Positions 1 through 7,262 are shown, numbered from the stretch's first letter. The stretch is DNA of 11,370 nucleotides from UMGS1696 sp963643035 (GCA_963643035.1 CAVIKO010000063.1:1-11370), one strand, 5' to 3'. The notes: generated by a model from the sequence alone, not told the origin. Translations and numbers: made by a program.

Positions 1-94
1 TGCTATTCTCGCTCCTTCCGCAACCGTACACCGTCCTCCACAGACTCCAGCCATAATGGCACGATACAGGTGGCGCGGCACACATTTTTCGTAT

Positions 95-123
95 AGTATA
101 CCGCATTTTTGCCGGAAAATCAA
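95..123 (-). promoter_or_regulatory. Candidate divergent sigma-A promoter
   Basis: On the minus strand there is TTGATT (-35, bases 123-118, 4 of 6 matches to TTGACA), a 17-base spacer, and TATACT (-10, bases 100-95, 5 of 6 to TATAAT). Transcription would start near base 88 and leave the window leftwards, passing the AAGGAG at 12-17. No coding start can be seen, so this rests only on motif match and spacing. Confidence 0.3.
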
Positions 124-237
124 TCCCAACACAGGAAACTTTTTATAGAAATCGGGAAAAAGAGCGAATCACGCGGAAAAATCTATCGTATTTCCGCAAT
201 GTGTGCGAAAAAGTTACAAATATTCATAATCTCGACG

Positions 238-266
238 TGGATTTTTCTTTTCTTCCATGCTATAAT
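238..266 (+). promoter_or_regulatory. Extended -10 promoter of lon
   Basis: TGCTATAAT at 258-266 is a perfect extended -10 element (TGN followed by TATAAT). A weak -35, TGGATT at 238-243 (3 of 6), lies 17 bases upstream, as is typical where an extended -10 compensates. The start point would be near 273, giving a leader of about 95 bases before the lon ATG. The -10 is the left arm of a perfect 7-base inverted repeat (261-267 and 273-279). I found no CIRCE element or clear CtsR heptad repeat, so heat-shock control by HrcA or CtsR is not supported here. Confidence 0.6.
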
Positions 267-279
267 AATATGTATTATA
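261..279. repeat. Inverted repeat overlapping the lon -10 box
   Basis: TATAATA (261-267), a 5-base spacer ATATG, and TATTATA (273-279) form a perfect 7-base dyad covering the -10 element and predicted start point. It could be an operator for a dimeric repressor, or simply a chance product of AT-rich promoter DNA that often yields such dyads. A second TATAAT occurs at 276-281. Confidence 0.35.
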
Positions 280-366
280 ATTTCCATTATTATGCCATTT
301 GCAAATTCGTCCTCTTCCGCGGAGCAAAACGGAATACACGGGAGAGAGAAAGGATATACGATACAT

Positions 367-2817
367 ATGCCTCGATATATAGAAAAAGTTGAACGACTGA
401 CACTGCCGGTGATTCCCATGCGCGGCGTGGTGGCATTTCCCTCTGTACCGATCCACTTTGAACTGGAACGGGAGATGAGCAAAAAAGCGTGTGAGGTGGC
501 CTGCTCCGGAGATATGCTCGCACTGCTTCTGACCCAGCGCGAGTTCCGTACCGAGGAGCCGTGTGAAGCCGATCTCTACACCATTGGCTGTGTGGTGAAA
601 ATCAAGCAGACCATGCAGCGACCGGGTGGAAACGTACATGTCGTCGCAGAGGGACTGTGCCGGGGCGAAGTGCTGTCGCTCCGTAAAAACGACACGTTCT
701 ACATGGCGGATGTACTTTCCAAGGCAATGACCTCGGAAAACAGCAATTCTGATCTGCGCAGTGAAGCCATGATCCGGGAACTGCTCGATGCTATGGACAA
801 CATGCTCCAGTTTATGCCGCAGGTGTCCGATGAATTTCTTCTTGCCGTCCGTTCGCTCAAAAATCCGGGACTTCTTGCCGATTATCTCGCGTTCAGTCTC
901 TTTGTGCGTGTGGAGGACAAGCAGGCGATCTTAGAGATCACCGATCCTGTCAAGCGCGTTGAAAAAGCCGTACTCTTAATGGAAAATGAGACAAAACTCC
1001 TGGAAGTGGAAGCGGATATCCACAAAAAGGTCAAAGAGCAGATCGACGACAACCAGCGGGAATACTATCTGCGTGAACAGATGAAAGCGATTTCGCAGGA
1101 ACTGGGAGAAGGTGCGGAGGAGGACGAGGAATACCTCTCCAAAATCGAGAAAGCCCATTTGCCGGAAGAAGTCGACAAAAAGCTGCGCAAGGAATATGCC
1201 CGGCTGATGAAAACCTCCGTTTCTTCTCCGGACGCAGCTGTACTGCGCAATTATCTTGACATTTGCCTCGACATCCCGTGGAATCACCGGACAAAGGATC
1301 GCATGGATCTGGACAATGCACGGCGCATTCTCGACGCGGATCATGACGGATTGCAAAAGGTCAAGAAGCGGCTTCTCGAATATTTGGCAGTCAAAAAGCT
1401 CAATCCGGATCTGCGCCACCAGATCCTCTGCCTTGTCGGTCCTCCCGGCGTGGGCAAAACATCCCTTGCTGCTTCCATCGCACGCGCAATGAAACGAAAA
1501 TACGTCCGCGTGTCGCTTGGAGGAATCCGGGATGAATCTGACATACGCGGTCATCGGAAAACATATGTTGCCGCCATGCCTGGACGGATCATCACAGCTC
1601 TGACACAATGCGGCTCCATGAATCCCGTGATGCTCCTCGATGAGGTGGATAAAATGTGTTCCGACGCGCATGGCGATCCGTCCTCTGCACTTTTGGAGGT
1701 ATTGGACAGCGAACAGAACAAGGCGTTCCGCGATCATTTTGTTGAATTGCCTGTAGATCTGTCCGAGTGCTTCTTTATCGCCACGGCAAACACCCTTGAT
1801 ACTATCCCGCGTCCGCTCATCGACCGAATGGAAATCATTGAATTGAACACATACACTCCTGCGGAAAAGTTGTCCATTGCGAAAAATCACCTGCTTCCCA
1901 AGCAGCTCAAGCGGCATGGTCTGTCCAAGCGGACTCTGAAGCTCACAGACGGTGCCATTGAGGAGCTGATCCGGTATTATACAAGAGAATCTGGCGTACG
2001 GAATCTGGAACGGGAGATTGCCTCACTCTGCAGAAAGGCTGCCATGCGCATCGTGGACGAGGGCGTGAAGTCCGTCTCCATCGATCGGGAAGATGTGACA
2101 GCGTATCTCGGCGGTCATACATTCATCGATGAGGGCATATCCGGCAAAGCAGAGATTGGCGTGACAAACGGTTTAGCGTACACAGAAGTCGGTGGCGATC
2201 TTCTAAAGGTCGAGGTGCTGCCCATGGACGGAACCGGGAAGCTTGAACTGACCGGTACGCTGGGCGACGTGATGAAGGAATCTGCCCGCATCGCCATCAG
2301 CTATATCCGTGCCCACGCATCCGTATATGGAATCGCACCCGATTTCTACAAGACAAAGGACATTCACATCCATGTGCCAGAGGGAGCGGTACCTAAGGAC
2401 GGTCCAAGTGCCGGCGTGACGTTGACCACCTCCCTTGTCAGCGCGCTGTCCGGACTGCCTGTGCGCGGTGATATTGCCATGACCGGAGAGATCACTCTTA
2501 CCGGAAAGGTGCTTGCAATCGGTGGGCTTCGCGAGAAATCGACCGCCGCGTATACGGCCGGCATCCGACACATTCTCATCCCAAAGGACAATCTGAAGGA
2601 TCTGGAGGAGCTTGACCCCGTGGTACGCGCAGAGGTAACATTCACACCGGTATCGACTGTGGCAGAGGTACTCGATATCGCGCTTGTCCGACCGGCGGAA
2701 AAAGCCGCCGCAGATTCTCTTTCCGATAAATCCGCGGGACAGGTTTCGCCAAAGCAACCAGAGCCCTGCACCATCCTCCCCGGCACCCAGCAGGATACAC
2801 ACTACACCATGCTCTGA
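367..2817 (+). CDS. lon: ATP-dependent protease La (Lon), LonA type
   Basis: Cytosolic hexameric AAA+ serine protease that unfolds and degrades misfolded and some regulatory proteins. From ATG 367 it has 816 residues, close to the family norm. Order: N-terminal substrate-binding domain (about 1-205), coiled coil (about 206-270), AAA+ module with Walker A GPPGVGKT at 358-365 and Walker B MLLDE at 422-426, then the protease domain with the catalytic dyad Ser681 (in DGPSAG) and Lys724 (in GGLREK), 43 residues apart as in E. coli Lon. I chose ATG 367 because the family N-terminus (RLTLPVIPMRG) begins just after it; AGGA at 351-354 is a somewhat distant ribosome site. Longer in-frame starts lack a ribosome site and cross the promoter. 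Residues 777-816 are a low-complexity tail beyond the usual end. The downstream engB neighbour matches the lon-ysxC pairing of Bacillus. Confidence 0.96.
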   Translation: MPRYIEKVERLTLPVIPMRGVVAFPSVPIHFELEREMSKKACEVACSGDMLALLLTQREFRTEEPCEADLYTIGCVVKIKQTMQRPGGNVHVVAEGLCRGEVLSLRKNDTFYMADVLSKAMTSENSNSDLRSEAMIRELLDAMDNMLQFMPQVSDEFLLAVRSLKNPGLLADYLAFSLFVRVEDKQAILEITDPVKRVEKAVLLMENETKLLEVEADIHKKVKEQIDDNQREYYLREQMKAISQELGEGAEEDEEYLSKIEKAHLPEEVDKKLRKEYARLMKTSVSSPDAAVLRNYLDICLDIPWNHRTKDRMDLDNARRILDADHDGLQKVKKRLLEYLAVKKLNPDLRHQILCLVGPPGVGKTSLAASIARAMKRKYVRVSLGGIRDESDIRGHRKTYVAAMPGRIITALTQCGSMNPVMLLDEVDKMCSDAHGDPSSALLEVLDSEQNKAFRDHFVELPVDLSECFFIATANTLDTIPRPLIDRMEIIELNTYTPAEKLSIAKNHLLPKQLKRHGLSKRTLKLTDGAIEELIRYYTRESGVRNLEREIASLCRKAAMRIVDEGVKSVSIDREDVTAYLGGHTFIDEGISGKAEIGVTNGLAYTEVGGDLLKVEVLPMDGTGKLELTGTLGDVMKESARIAISYIRAHASVYGIAPDFYKTKDIHIHVPEGAVPKDGPSAGVTLTTSLVSALSGLPVRGDIAMTGEITLTGKVLAIGGLREKSTAAYTAGIRHILIPKDNLKDLEELDPVVRAEVTFTPVSTVAEVLDIALVRPAEKAAADSLSDKSAGQVSPKQPEPCTILPGTQQDTHYTML

Positions 2818-2918
2818 CACCCTCGGGAAACGCTGGGTCAACCAAGCCTGAAATCAACAGCTATCCAAGCCTTCCCGAAAGTTTATCTCCATAGAACCAT
2901 AAAAAAGGAAGCCAAACC

Positions 2919-3512
2919 ATGAAACTCAATCTCAACAATACGGTGCTGACGATGTCTGCGGGGTTGCCCCAACAGTTCCCGGGTGATCGTCTGCCGCAGA
3001 TTGCCTTTTCTGGCAGATCCAATGTGGGCAAAAGCTCCCTCATCAATTCTTTGCTCAACCGGAAATCGCTGGCGCGCGTCAGCGGAGAGCCGGGCAAGAC
3101 GATCACCGTCAATTTTTACTCCATTGATCGGAAGCTCTATTTCGTCGATCTGCCGGGATATGGATACGCCAAGCGGGCGACGGAGGATAAAAAGCGGTGG
3201 TCTGCACTGACCGATGGCTATTTCACAAGCAATCCGAACATCGATGCAGTACATCTCGTGTGCCAGCTCATCGACAGCCGAATCGGTCCTACGGAAGACG
3301 ACTGGAACATGCTGGAATATCTGACAGAAAGCCGGATGAATTTTTTCGTCGTCGGCACCAAATGTGATAAGCTCAATCGGAGCGAGCAGGACAAATTCGT
3401 TTCCCTGATGGCGGAAGAAATGCCGGAAGTGCCATACATCCTCTGTTCTGCCAAAACCGGAGAAGGGCGGGATGCGCTGTGGAAGCAGATTCTTGCCGCT
3501 GCGGAGATATGA
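2919..3512 (+). CDS. engB: Ribosome biogenesis GTP-binding protein YihA/YsxC (EngB)
   Basis: TRAFAC-class GTPase needed for late assembly of the 50S ribosomal subunit; it acts in the cytosol on pre-50S particles. The 197-residue length is typical. Motifs are all in place: P-loop GRSNVGKSS at 32-40, the switch I region GKTITVNFY at 59-67, G3 DLPG at 77-80 followed by the family signature YGYAKR, G4 TKCDK at 147-151, and G5 SAKTGEG at 177-183. AAGGAA at 2905-2910, 8 bases before ATG 2919, sets the start. It lies 101 bases after lon with no convincing terminator between them, so it may be co-transcribed with lon. The next gene, lysA, follows 89 bases later behind a dyad-rich leader. Confidence 0.95.
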   Translation: MKLNLNNTVLTMSAGLPQQFPGDRLPQIAFSGRSNVGKSSLINSLLNRKSLARVSGEPGKTITVNFYSIDRKLYFVDLPGYGYAKRATEDKKRWSALTDGYFTSNPNIDAVHLVCQLIDSRIGPTEDDWNMLEYLTESRMNFFVVGTKCDKLNRSEQDKFVSLMAEEMPEVPYILCSAKTGEGRDALWKQILAAAEI

Positions 3513-3516
3513 TATA

Positions 3517-3578
3517 AGGGGGAATGCTGAATCAAACGAGATTTTGCATACATTCAAGCGTTTTTTCAGAAATCCCCT
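3517..3578 (+). promoter_or_regulatory. Interrupted hairpin in the engB-lysA gap
   Basis: Three paired blocks nest in order: AGGGG (3517-3521) with CCCCT (3574-3578), CTGAA (3527-3531) with TTCAG (3565-3569), and AAACG (3534-3538) with CGTTT (3559-3563), around a 20-base loop (3539-3558). The small internal loops are of similar size on both sides. It is followed by TATTCTAATTT and then the lysA ribosome site, so it may be a weak terminator, an attenuator or an RNA-processing signal. It is far too short to be a canonical lysine (L-box) riboswitch. Confidence 0.4.
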
Positions 3579-3588
3579 ATTCTAATTT

Positions 3589-3595
3589 AAAGGAG
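3589..3595 (+). promoter_or_regulatory. Ribosome binding site deciding the lysA start
   Basis: AAAGGAG ends 6 bases before ATG 3602. The upstream in-frame ATG at 3524 has a purine run directly abutting it, with no room for a functional spacer, so 3602 is preferred. Confidence 0.85.
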
Positions 3596-3601
3596 TTGCC
3601 T

Positions 3602-4903
3602 ATGCTTCTGCATCCATCCTTTGCTGTAAATGACGCCGGACACCTGACCATCGGTTCCCTGGACACGGTGGAACTATCGAAAACCTTTGGTACACCTACG
3701 TATTACCTGGATATGAACGCGGTTCGTGCGCAGTGTCGGCTGTATCGAACTGCTTTTGCCGCTCATTTTGGTGCGGATGCGTTCCCGATATTTGCCGGAA
3801 AATCGCTTTGTTTCCGGAAATTGTACCGCGTAATGGCAGAGGAGCAAATGTGTGCGGACTGCGTATCCTCCGGTGAGTTGTACACCGCGCATGCCGCCGG
3901 ATTTCCGATGGATCACGTCTTTTTCCACGGAAACAACAAAACGGACGCAGATCTGCAGTACGCTGTAGATCTGGGCGTCGGACATATTGTCGTGGACGGT
4001 CTTGATGAACTGTACGCATTAGAAAATATCGCGTCACGTTTCCACAAGCAGGTTCCCATCCTCCTGCGAATCACACCGGGAATCGATCCCCACACGCACC
4101 AGAAGATTACGACCGGCAACATGGATTCCAAATTCGGCATGGCGATCCAGACCGGACAGGCGATGTCTTTTGTACAGGAAGCTCTGTCGATGGCACATCT
4201 CACCGTGGAGGGCTTTCACTGCCACATTGGGTCGCAGATTTTCACCGTTGAACCATTTGTGGATGCGGCGGAAATCATGCTGGCGTTTATACGCAAGGTG
4301 TACGATAAAAGCGGTTATATGGCGAAAATCCTTAATCTCGGAGGCGGATTCGGTGTGCGCTACGTAGCGGATGATCCAGTATTCGACGTCGTGGATTGCA
4401 TCAGGCAGCTCGGTGAGGAAATTCGCTCCATGTGTTGTACCCTTTCCATACCGCAGCCCGCGATCTATATGGAGCCTGGGCGGAGTATCGTTGCCGCTGC
4501 CGGGGCTACCGTCTACACGGTTGGTTCCGTCAAAGAGATTCCCGGATTCCGGAATTATGTCTCCGTGGACGGCGGAATGCCTGACAATCCGCGATACACA
4601 TTATACGGCTCACGATACACGATCGTTCACGCGGAAAGAGCCAACAATCCGGCGGATTTTCGTTGTACGATCGCCGGTCGGTGCTGTGAAAGCGGAGATT
4701 TGCTGGCAGAGGATGTAACCATCGCTAAACCAAAACGTGGTGAACTTTTAGCAGTGCTTGTGACAGGTGCGTACAATTATTCCATGGCGTCGAATTACAA
4801 CCGGATCCCGCGACCGCCTGTTGTCTCGATTGAAAACGGTCAGGCAACTGTTGCCGTGGCGCGGGAATCCTATGCAGATCTCGTACGGCTGGACATGGAT
4901 TGA
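3602..4903 (+). CDS. lysA: Diaminopimelate decarboxylase
   Basis: PLP-dependent fold-type III enzyme that decarboxylates meso-2,6-diaminopimelate to L-lysine and CO2, the final step of lysine synthesis; a cytosolic dimer. From ATG 3602 it has 433 residues, as expected. The PLP lysine is probably Lys67 in IFAGKSLC, a variant of the commoner YAxKAN. Further family marks are the HGNNK block (109-113), HCHIGSQ (206-212), the phosphate-binding glycine run GGGFG (247-251), EPGRS (291-295), VDGGM (322-326), CESGD (362-366, with the cysteine expected to join the active site across the dimer) and GAYNYSMAS (389-397). The alternative, another group IV decarboxylase, is less likely because CESGD and EPGRS fit LysA. 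The M50 protease gene starts 18 bases downstream, suggesting one transcript. A promoter in the preceding gap is possible but not clear. Confidence 0.93.
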   Translation: MLLHPSFAVNDAGHLTIGSLDTVELSKTFGTPTYYLDMNAVRAQCRLYRTAFAAHFGADAFPIFAGKSLCFRKLYRVMAEEQMCADCVSSGELYTAHAAGFPMDHVFFHGNNKTDADLQYAVDLGVGHIVVDGLDELYALENIASRFHKQVPILLRITPGIDPHTHQKITTGNMDSKFGMAIQTGQAMSFVQEALSMAHLTVEGFHCHIGSQIFTVEPFVDAAEIMLAFIRKVYDKSGYMAKILNLGGGFGVRYVADDPVFDVVDCIRQLGEEIRSMCCTLSIPQPAIYMEPGRSIVAAAGATVYTVGSVKEIPGFRNYVSVDGGMPDNPRYTLYGSRYTIVHAERANNPADFRCTIAGRCCESGDLLAEDVTIAKPKRGELLAVLVTGAYNYSMASNYNRIPRPPVVSIENGQATVAVARESYADLVRLDMD

Positions 4904-4907
4904 CGAT

Positions 4908-4924
4908 AGGGGGACGATTTCTTG
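4908..4924 (+). promoter_or_regulatory. Ribosome site and TTG start of the M50 protease
   Basis: AGGGGG at 4908-4913 stands 8 bases before TTG at 4922. No ATG or GTG exists in frame before the conserved N-terminal membrane segment, so TTG is the most likely initiator. Such weak starts usually lower the translation rate. Confidence 0.7.
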
Positions 4925-5593
4925 CTTGCAAATTTTCTCAGTTCTCTGACAGAATTTCTCTATTCCATTCCCTGTATCCTCATCGCACTTACTGTTCACG
5001 AGGTGGCACACGGCTGGATGGCGTACAAGCTCGGAGATCCGACCGCAAAAGCAATGGGACGGCTGACACTCAATCCGCTGAAGCATATCGATCCAATCGG
5101 TGCACTCTGTATGCTCTTCTTCCATTTCGGATGGGCAAAGCCGGTGCCAATCAACTCCCGCTATTTCAAAAAGCCGAAGCGTGATGTAGCGTTAACCGCT
5201 CTAGCGGGACCGGTATCGAACATTCTGATGGCGTTTTGCGGAATTCTGCTCTATTCGATCCTGCGAGCAATCTTTTTGCGTGTTGGTGCGCTTTCCTCTT
5301 TTGGCGCAACGGTGCAGCAGTTGATCCTATATCTCCTTTTTTACTTTTACTATCTCAACCTCGGTCTGGCAGTATTCAATTTTCTACCGGTACCTCCGCT
5401 TGACGGCTCACGGATTTTCCTTGTTTTCCTGCCGCAGAAGTACTATTTCGGCATTATGAAATACGAACGGTACATCCAGCTTGCTCTGATGATCTGTCTG
5501 TGGTTCGGATTCTTAAATGGCATTCTTTCCACACTGGTCGGATGGCTTGCATCTGGAATGTTCGCGTTGGTGGGACTCATTCCCGGGCTTTGA
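4922..5593 (+). CDS. Site-2 protease family (M50) membrane metalloprotease
   Basis: Zinc-dependent intramembrane protease of 223 residues, without a PDZ or CBS domain. The first membrane segment (about 11-33) carries HEVAH at 26-30, giving two zinc-binding histidines and the catalytic glutamate (Glu27). The third zinc ligand should be Asp161 in the PVPPLDGSR block (156-164). The NPLKHIDPIG loop (51-60) and further hydrophobic helices (about 92-120, 130-155, 183-222) fit the minimal YwhC-like subgroup. The substrate is unknown; family members cut regulatory membrane proteins within the bilayer. The 18-base gap after lysA and 3-base gap before scpA indicate an operon, and this placement before scpA seems common in Clostridia as far as I recall. 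Family assignment is firm, biological role is not. Confidence 0.9.
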   Translation: MLANFLSSLTEFLYSIPCILIALTVHEVAHGWMAYKLGDPTAKAMGRLTLNPLKHIDPIGALCMLFFHFGWAKPVPINSRYFKKPKRDVALTALAGPVSNILMAFCGILLYSILRAIFLRVGALSSFGATVQQLILYLLFYFYYLNLGLAVFNFLPVPPLDGSRIFLVFLPQKYYFGIMKYERYIQLALMICLWFGFLNGILSTLVGWLASGMFALVGLIPGL

Positions 5594-5596
5594 GCG

Positions 5597-6406
5597 ATGG
5601 AAAACACGATCAACTACAAGCTCGATCAGTTTGAAGGACCGCTTGATCTTCTGCTGACACTGATTATCAAGAACAAAATTAACATCGACGACATTCCGAT
5701 CGCGCTCCTCTGTGATCAGTATATGACGTATATCGAACACAACCTCGACGCGGGAATGGATGTTGCTGCGGAATTTCTCTACATGGCAAGTGAGCTGATG
5801 CTTCTCAAGAGTCGGATGCTCCTGCCGCGTGATCCGGAGGTGGAGGAGGATCCCCGTATTTCTCTGCGCGATACGGTTCTTGAATATCAGAAAGCGAAAT
5901 TGGCAGCGGCGGAGCTGTCCGATCTGTACGCGTTGTTTGGTGGCAGAATGGTCAAGGAGCAGGACGACATTTCACCGGATCGCACCTATGTCGCTCCACA
6001 CGATGTGGAGCTCCTACGCTCCGCGCTGATCCATGCACTGTCGTTGTCGGACAATAGGCTTACGAAAAAGGATCCCAATACAGCGTTCGATCCGATTGTT
6101 CATCAACAGCACATTCCGGTACAAGTGGTCACGGCAGATCTTCTCGCGCGCCTGCACAGGGACGGTCGCCTCTACCTCGATCGGTATTTTCTCGATTCCC
6201 ACTCCCATTCCGAACAGATCGCCAAATTTTTGTCTATACTGGAACTGATGAAGGTTCACGTGGTATCGCTATTGGATTGGAAAAATGAAACGGATACCGA
6301 TGCAGAAACGGACGGCGCAGTTGTGGATTTGGCGGATCATGTAGCACTGATCCTCGAAAAAGAGCCGGACATGGAACTGCTTGAAGCACTCACAGAATAC
6401 GCATAA
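5597..6406 (+). CDS. scpA: Segregation and condensation protein A (ScpA)
   Basis: Kleisin subunit that bridges the SMC dimer and, with ScpB, forms the bacterial condensin that compacts and separates replicated origins. The 269-residue length is normal. The N-terminal SMC-neck-binding part shows FEGPLDLLLTLI (12-23) and the helix ASELMLLKSRMLLP (64-77); a variable middle follows (about 80-170); the C-terminal winged helix that contacts the SMC head lies at about 172-228 (FLSILELMKV at 211-220). A short acidic stretch (231-240) separates this from a final helix. ATG 5597 is 3 bases after the protease stop with only a poor ribosome site, so translation is probably coupled to the gene before. The adjacent scpB supports the assignment. 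Confidence 0.95.
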   Translation: MENTINYKLDQFEGPLDLLLTLIIKNKINIDDIPIALLCDQYMTYIEHNLDAGMDVAAEFLYMASELMLLKSRMLLPRDPEVEEDPRISLRDTVLEYQKAKLAAAELSDLYALFGGRMVKEQDDISPDRTYVAPHDVELLRSALIHALSLSDNRLTKKDPNTAFDPIVHQQHIPVQVVTADLLARLHRDGRLYLDRYFLDSHSHSEQIAKFLSILELMKVHVVSLLDWKNETDTDAETDGAVVDLADHVALILEKEPDMELLEALTEYA

Positions 6407-6433
6407 ATCACGGCGTTATCATACGCTGCACAC

Positions 6434-6446
6434 AGGTGGTACAATG
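6434..6446 (+). promoter_or_regulatory. Ribosome site deciding the scpB start
   Basis: AGGTGG at 6434-6439 precedes ATG 6444 by 4 bases. A longer reading frame from TTG 6381 would overlap the end of scpA and add about 21 basic residues not expected in ScpB, so 6444 is preferred. Confidence 0.75.
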
Positions 6447-7262
6447 GAAGTGGAAATCACAGCGCAAAATGACATTTTTCCGACACCGGACACACGCACA
6501 GACGCGGAATACTATGCAATTTTGGAAGCATGTCTTTTCGCAGCAGGTCATCCTCTGACCTATGAAAAGCTCGCAGAAGCCATGCAGCTTTCGCTGTCCA
6601 AATGCCATGCGATGGTGGAATCGTATAAGAAAATCTATAACGACACTTCCATTCTGCCCCGCGGAATCCTGCTTGTCACCTTCCAGGATAGCTGTCAGCT
6701 TTGTACCAGAGAGCAATACGCGGCTGAGATCAAAACAGCACTGGGAATCCGACGCGGCGGCAAGCTCTCCCAATCGCTTTTAGAGGTACTGGCAGTCATT
6801 GCCTACAACCAACCGACGACACGCGCATTTGTGGATACAGTACGTGGTGTGGACTCCTCCTATGCCGTCTCTGCCCTACTTGAAAAGGCACTCATCGAAC
6901 CTTGCGGAAAGCTGGATGCCCCCGGCAGGCCGACACTCTACCGGACAACGGCGGATTTTCTCCGCGTGTTTGGCATCGAGTCGCTGATGGAATTGCCAGT
7001 GGTTCAGGTACGCGGTGAAAATGGAGAAAAAATCGACGTTGCTCCGGACGTCACACTTCTTGATACAGAAAGCAACACACCGGACGCAGATACAGAAAAT
7101 ACCAGTGTGGGCGATGGCGATACCGGGAATATGGTTGCTAATGCTGCGTCCCGCGACGAACTCGGCACAGAACATGACGTTTCCGATACAGGGACAATCC
7201 TGTCCGGCACTCTATCCACGGAGACATCGGAAGCTACACCGTTTACGCTGCCAACAGATTGA
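6444..7262 (+). CDS. scpB: Segregation and condensation protein B (ScpB)
   Basis: Partner of ScpA in the SMC-ScpAB condensin; a homodimer of two winged-helix domains that binds the ScpA middle region. The core covers about residues 20-185: ILEACLFAAGHPLT (26-39) opens the first winged helix, LSQSLLEVLAVIAYNQP (108-124) with TTR and RGVDS is the family signature, and APGRPTLYRTT (159-169) is the second wing. The total of 272 residues exceeds the usual 180-200 because of a C-terminal tail (about 186-272) rich in Asp, Glu, Ser and Thr, probably disordered. The gene starts 37 bases after scpA and is followed by a 69-base gap in which I see only a ribosome site. Confidence 0.94.
   Translation: MEVEITAQNDIFPTPDTRTDAEYYAILEACLFAAGHPLTYEKLAEAMQLSLSKCHAMVESYKKIYNDTSILPRGILLVTFQDSCQLCTREQYAAEIKTALGIRRGGKLSQSLLEVLAVIAYNQPTTRAFVDTVRGVDSSYAVSALLEKALIEPCGKLDAPGRPTLYRTTADFLRVFGIESLMELPVVQVRGENGEKIDVAPDVTLLDTESNTPDADTENTSVGDGDTGNMVANAASRDELGTEHDVSDTGTILSGTLSTETSEATPFTLPTD

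Larger units (their letters stand above)
1..366. other. Intergenic/regulatory stretch upstream of lon
   Basis: I see no supportable gene in these bases. The frame of lon stays open back to a TTG at 109, but this part lacks a ribosome binding site at its ATG codons (199, 292), is much more AT-rich than the lon body, and contains a near-perfect promoter, so I read it as non-coding. Two short palindromes lie at 50-60 (GCCATAATGGC) and 91-101 (GTATAGTATAC). On the minus strand a possible Shine-Dalgarno AAGGAG lies at 12-17, which would suit a divergent gene starting just outside the window, but no such start is visible inside. Confidence 0.6.

Noticed and set aside
1..54. Short minus-strand reading frame from ATG at 54 to the left edge
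   Set aside because: No ribosome site precedes it and the 18 visible codons resemble nothing I know; the ATG lies in a palindrome.
109..366. Longer Lon protein starting at TTG 109
   Set aside because: No ribosome site, different base composition, internal promoter; the conserved Lon start follows ATG 367. Kept only as a finding to test.
976..1917. Long minus-strand open frame of 313 residues inside lon
   Set aside because: It is the antisense shadow of a strongly conserved coding region, with Phe- and Arg-rich composition and no domain signature.
2823..2878. Inverted repeat TCGGGAA / TTCCCGA between lon and engB as terminator
   Set aside because: Seven base pairs with a 42-base loop and no T-run after it; likely chance.
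3544..3586. Promoter in the engB-lysA gap (TTCAAG or TTGCAT with TATTCT)
   Set aside because: Spacings of 19 and 28 bases with poor -35 matches; not convincing.
3524..3601. LysA start at ATG 3524
   Set aside because: The purine run touches the ATG, the added 26 residues are not expected in LysA, and ATG 3602 has an ideal ribosome site.
6381..6443. ScpB start at TTG 6381 overlapping scpA
   Set aside because: No ribosome site for it and a good AGGTGG before ATG 6444.
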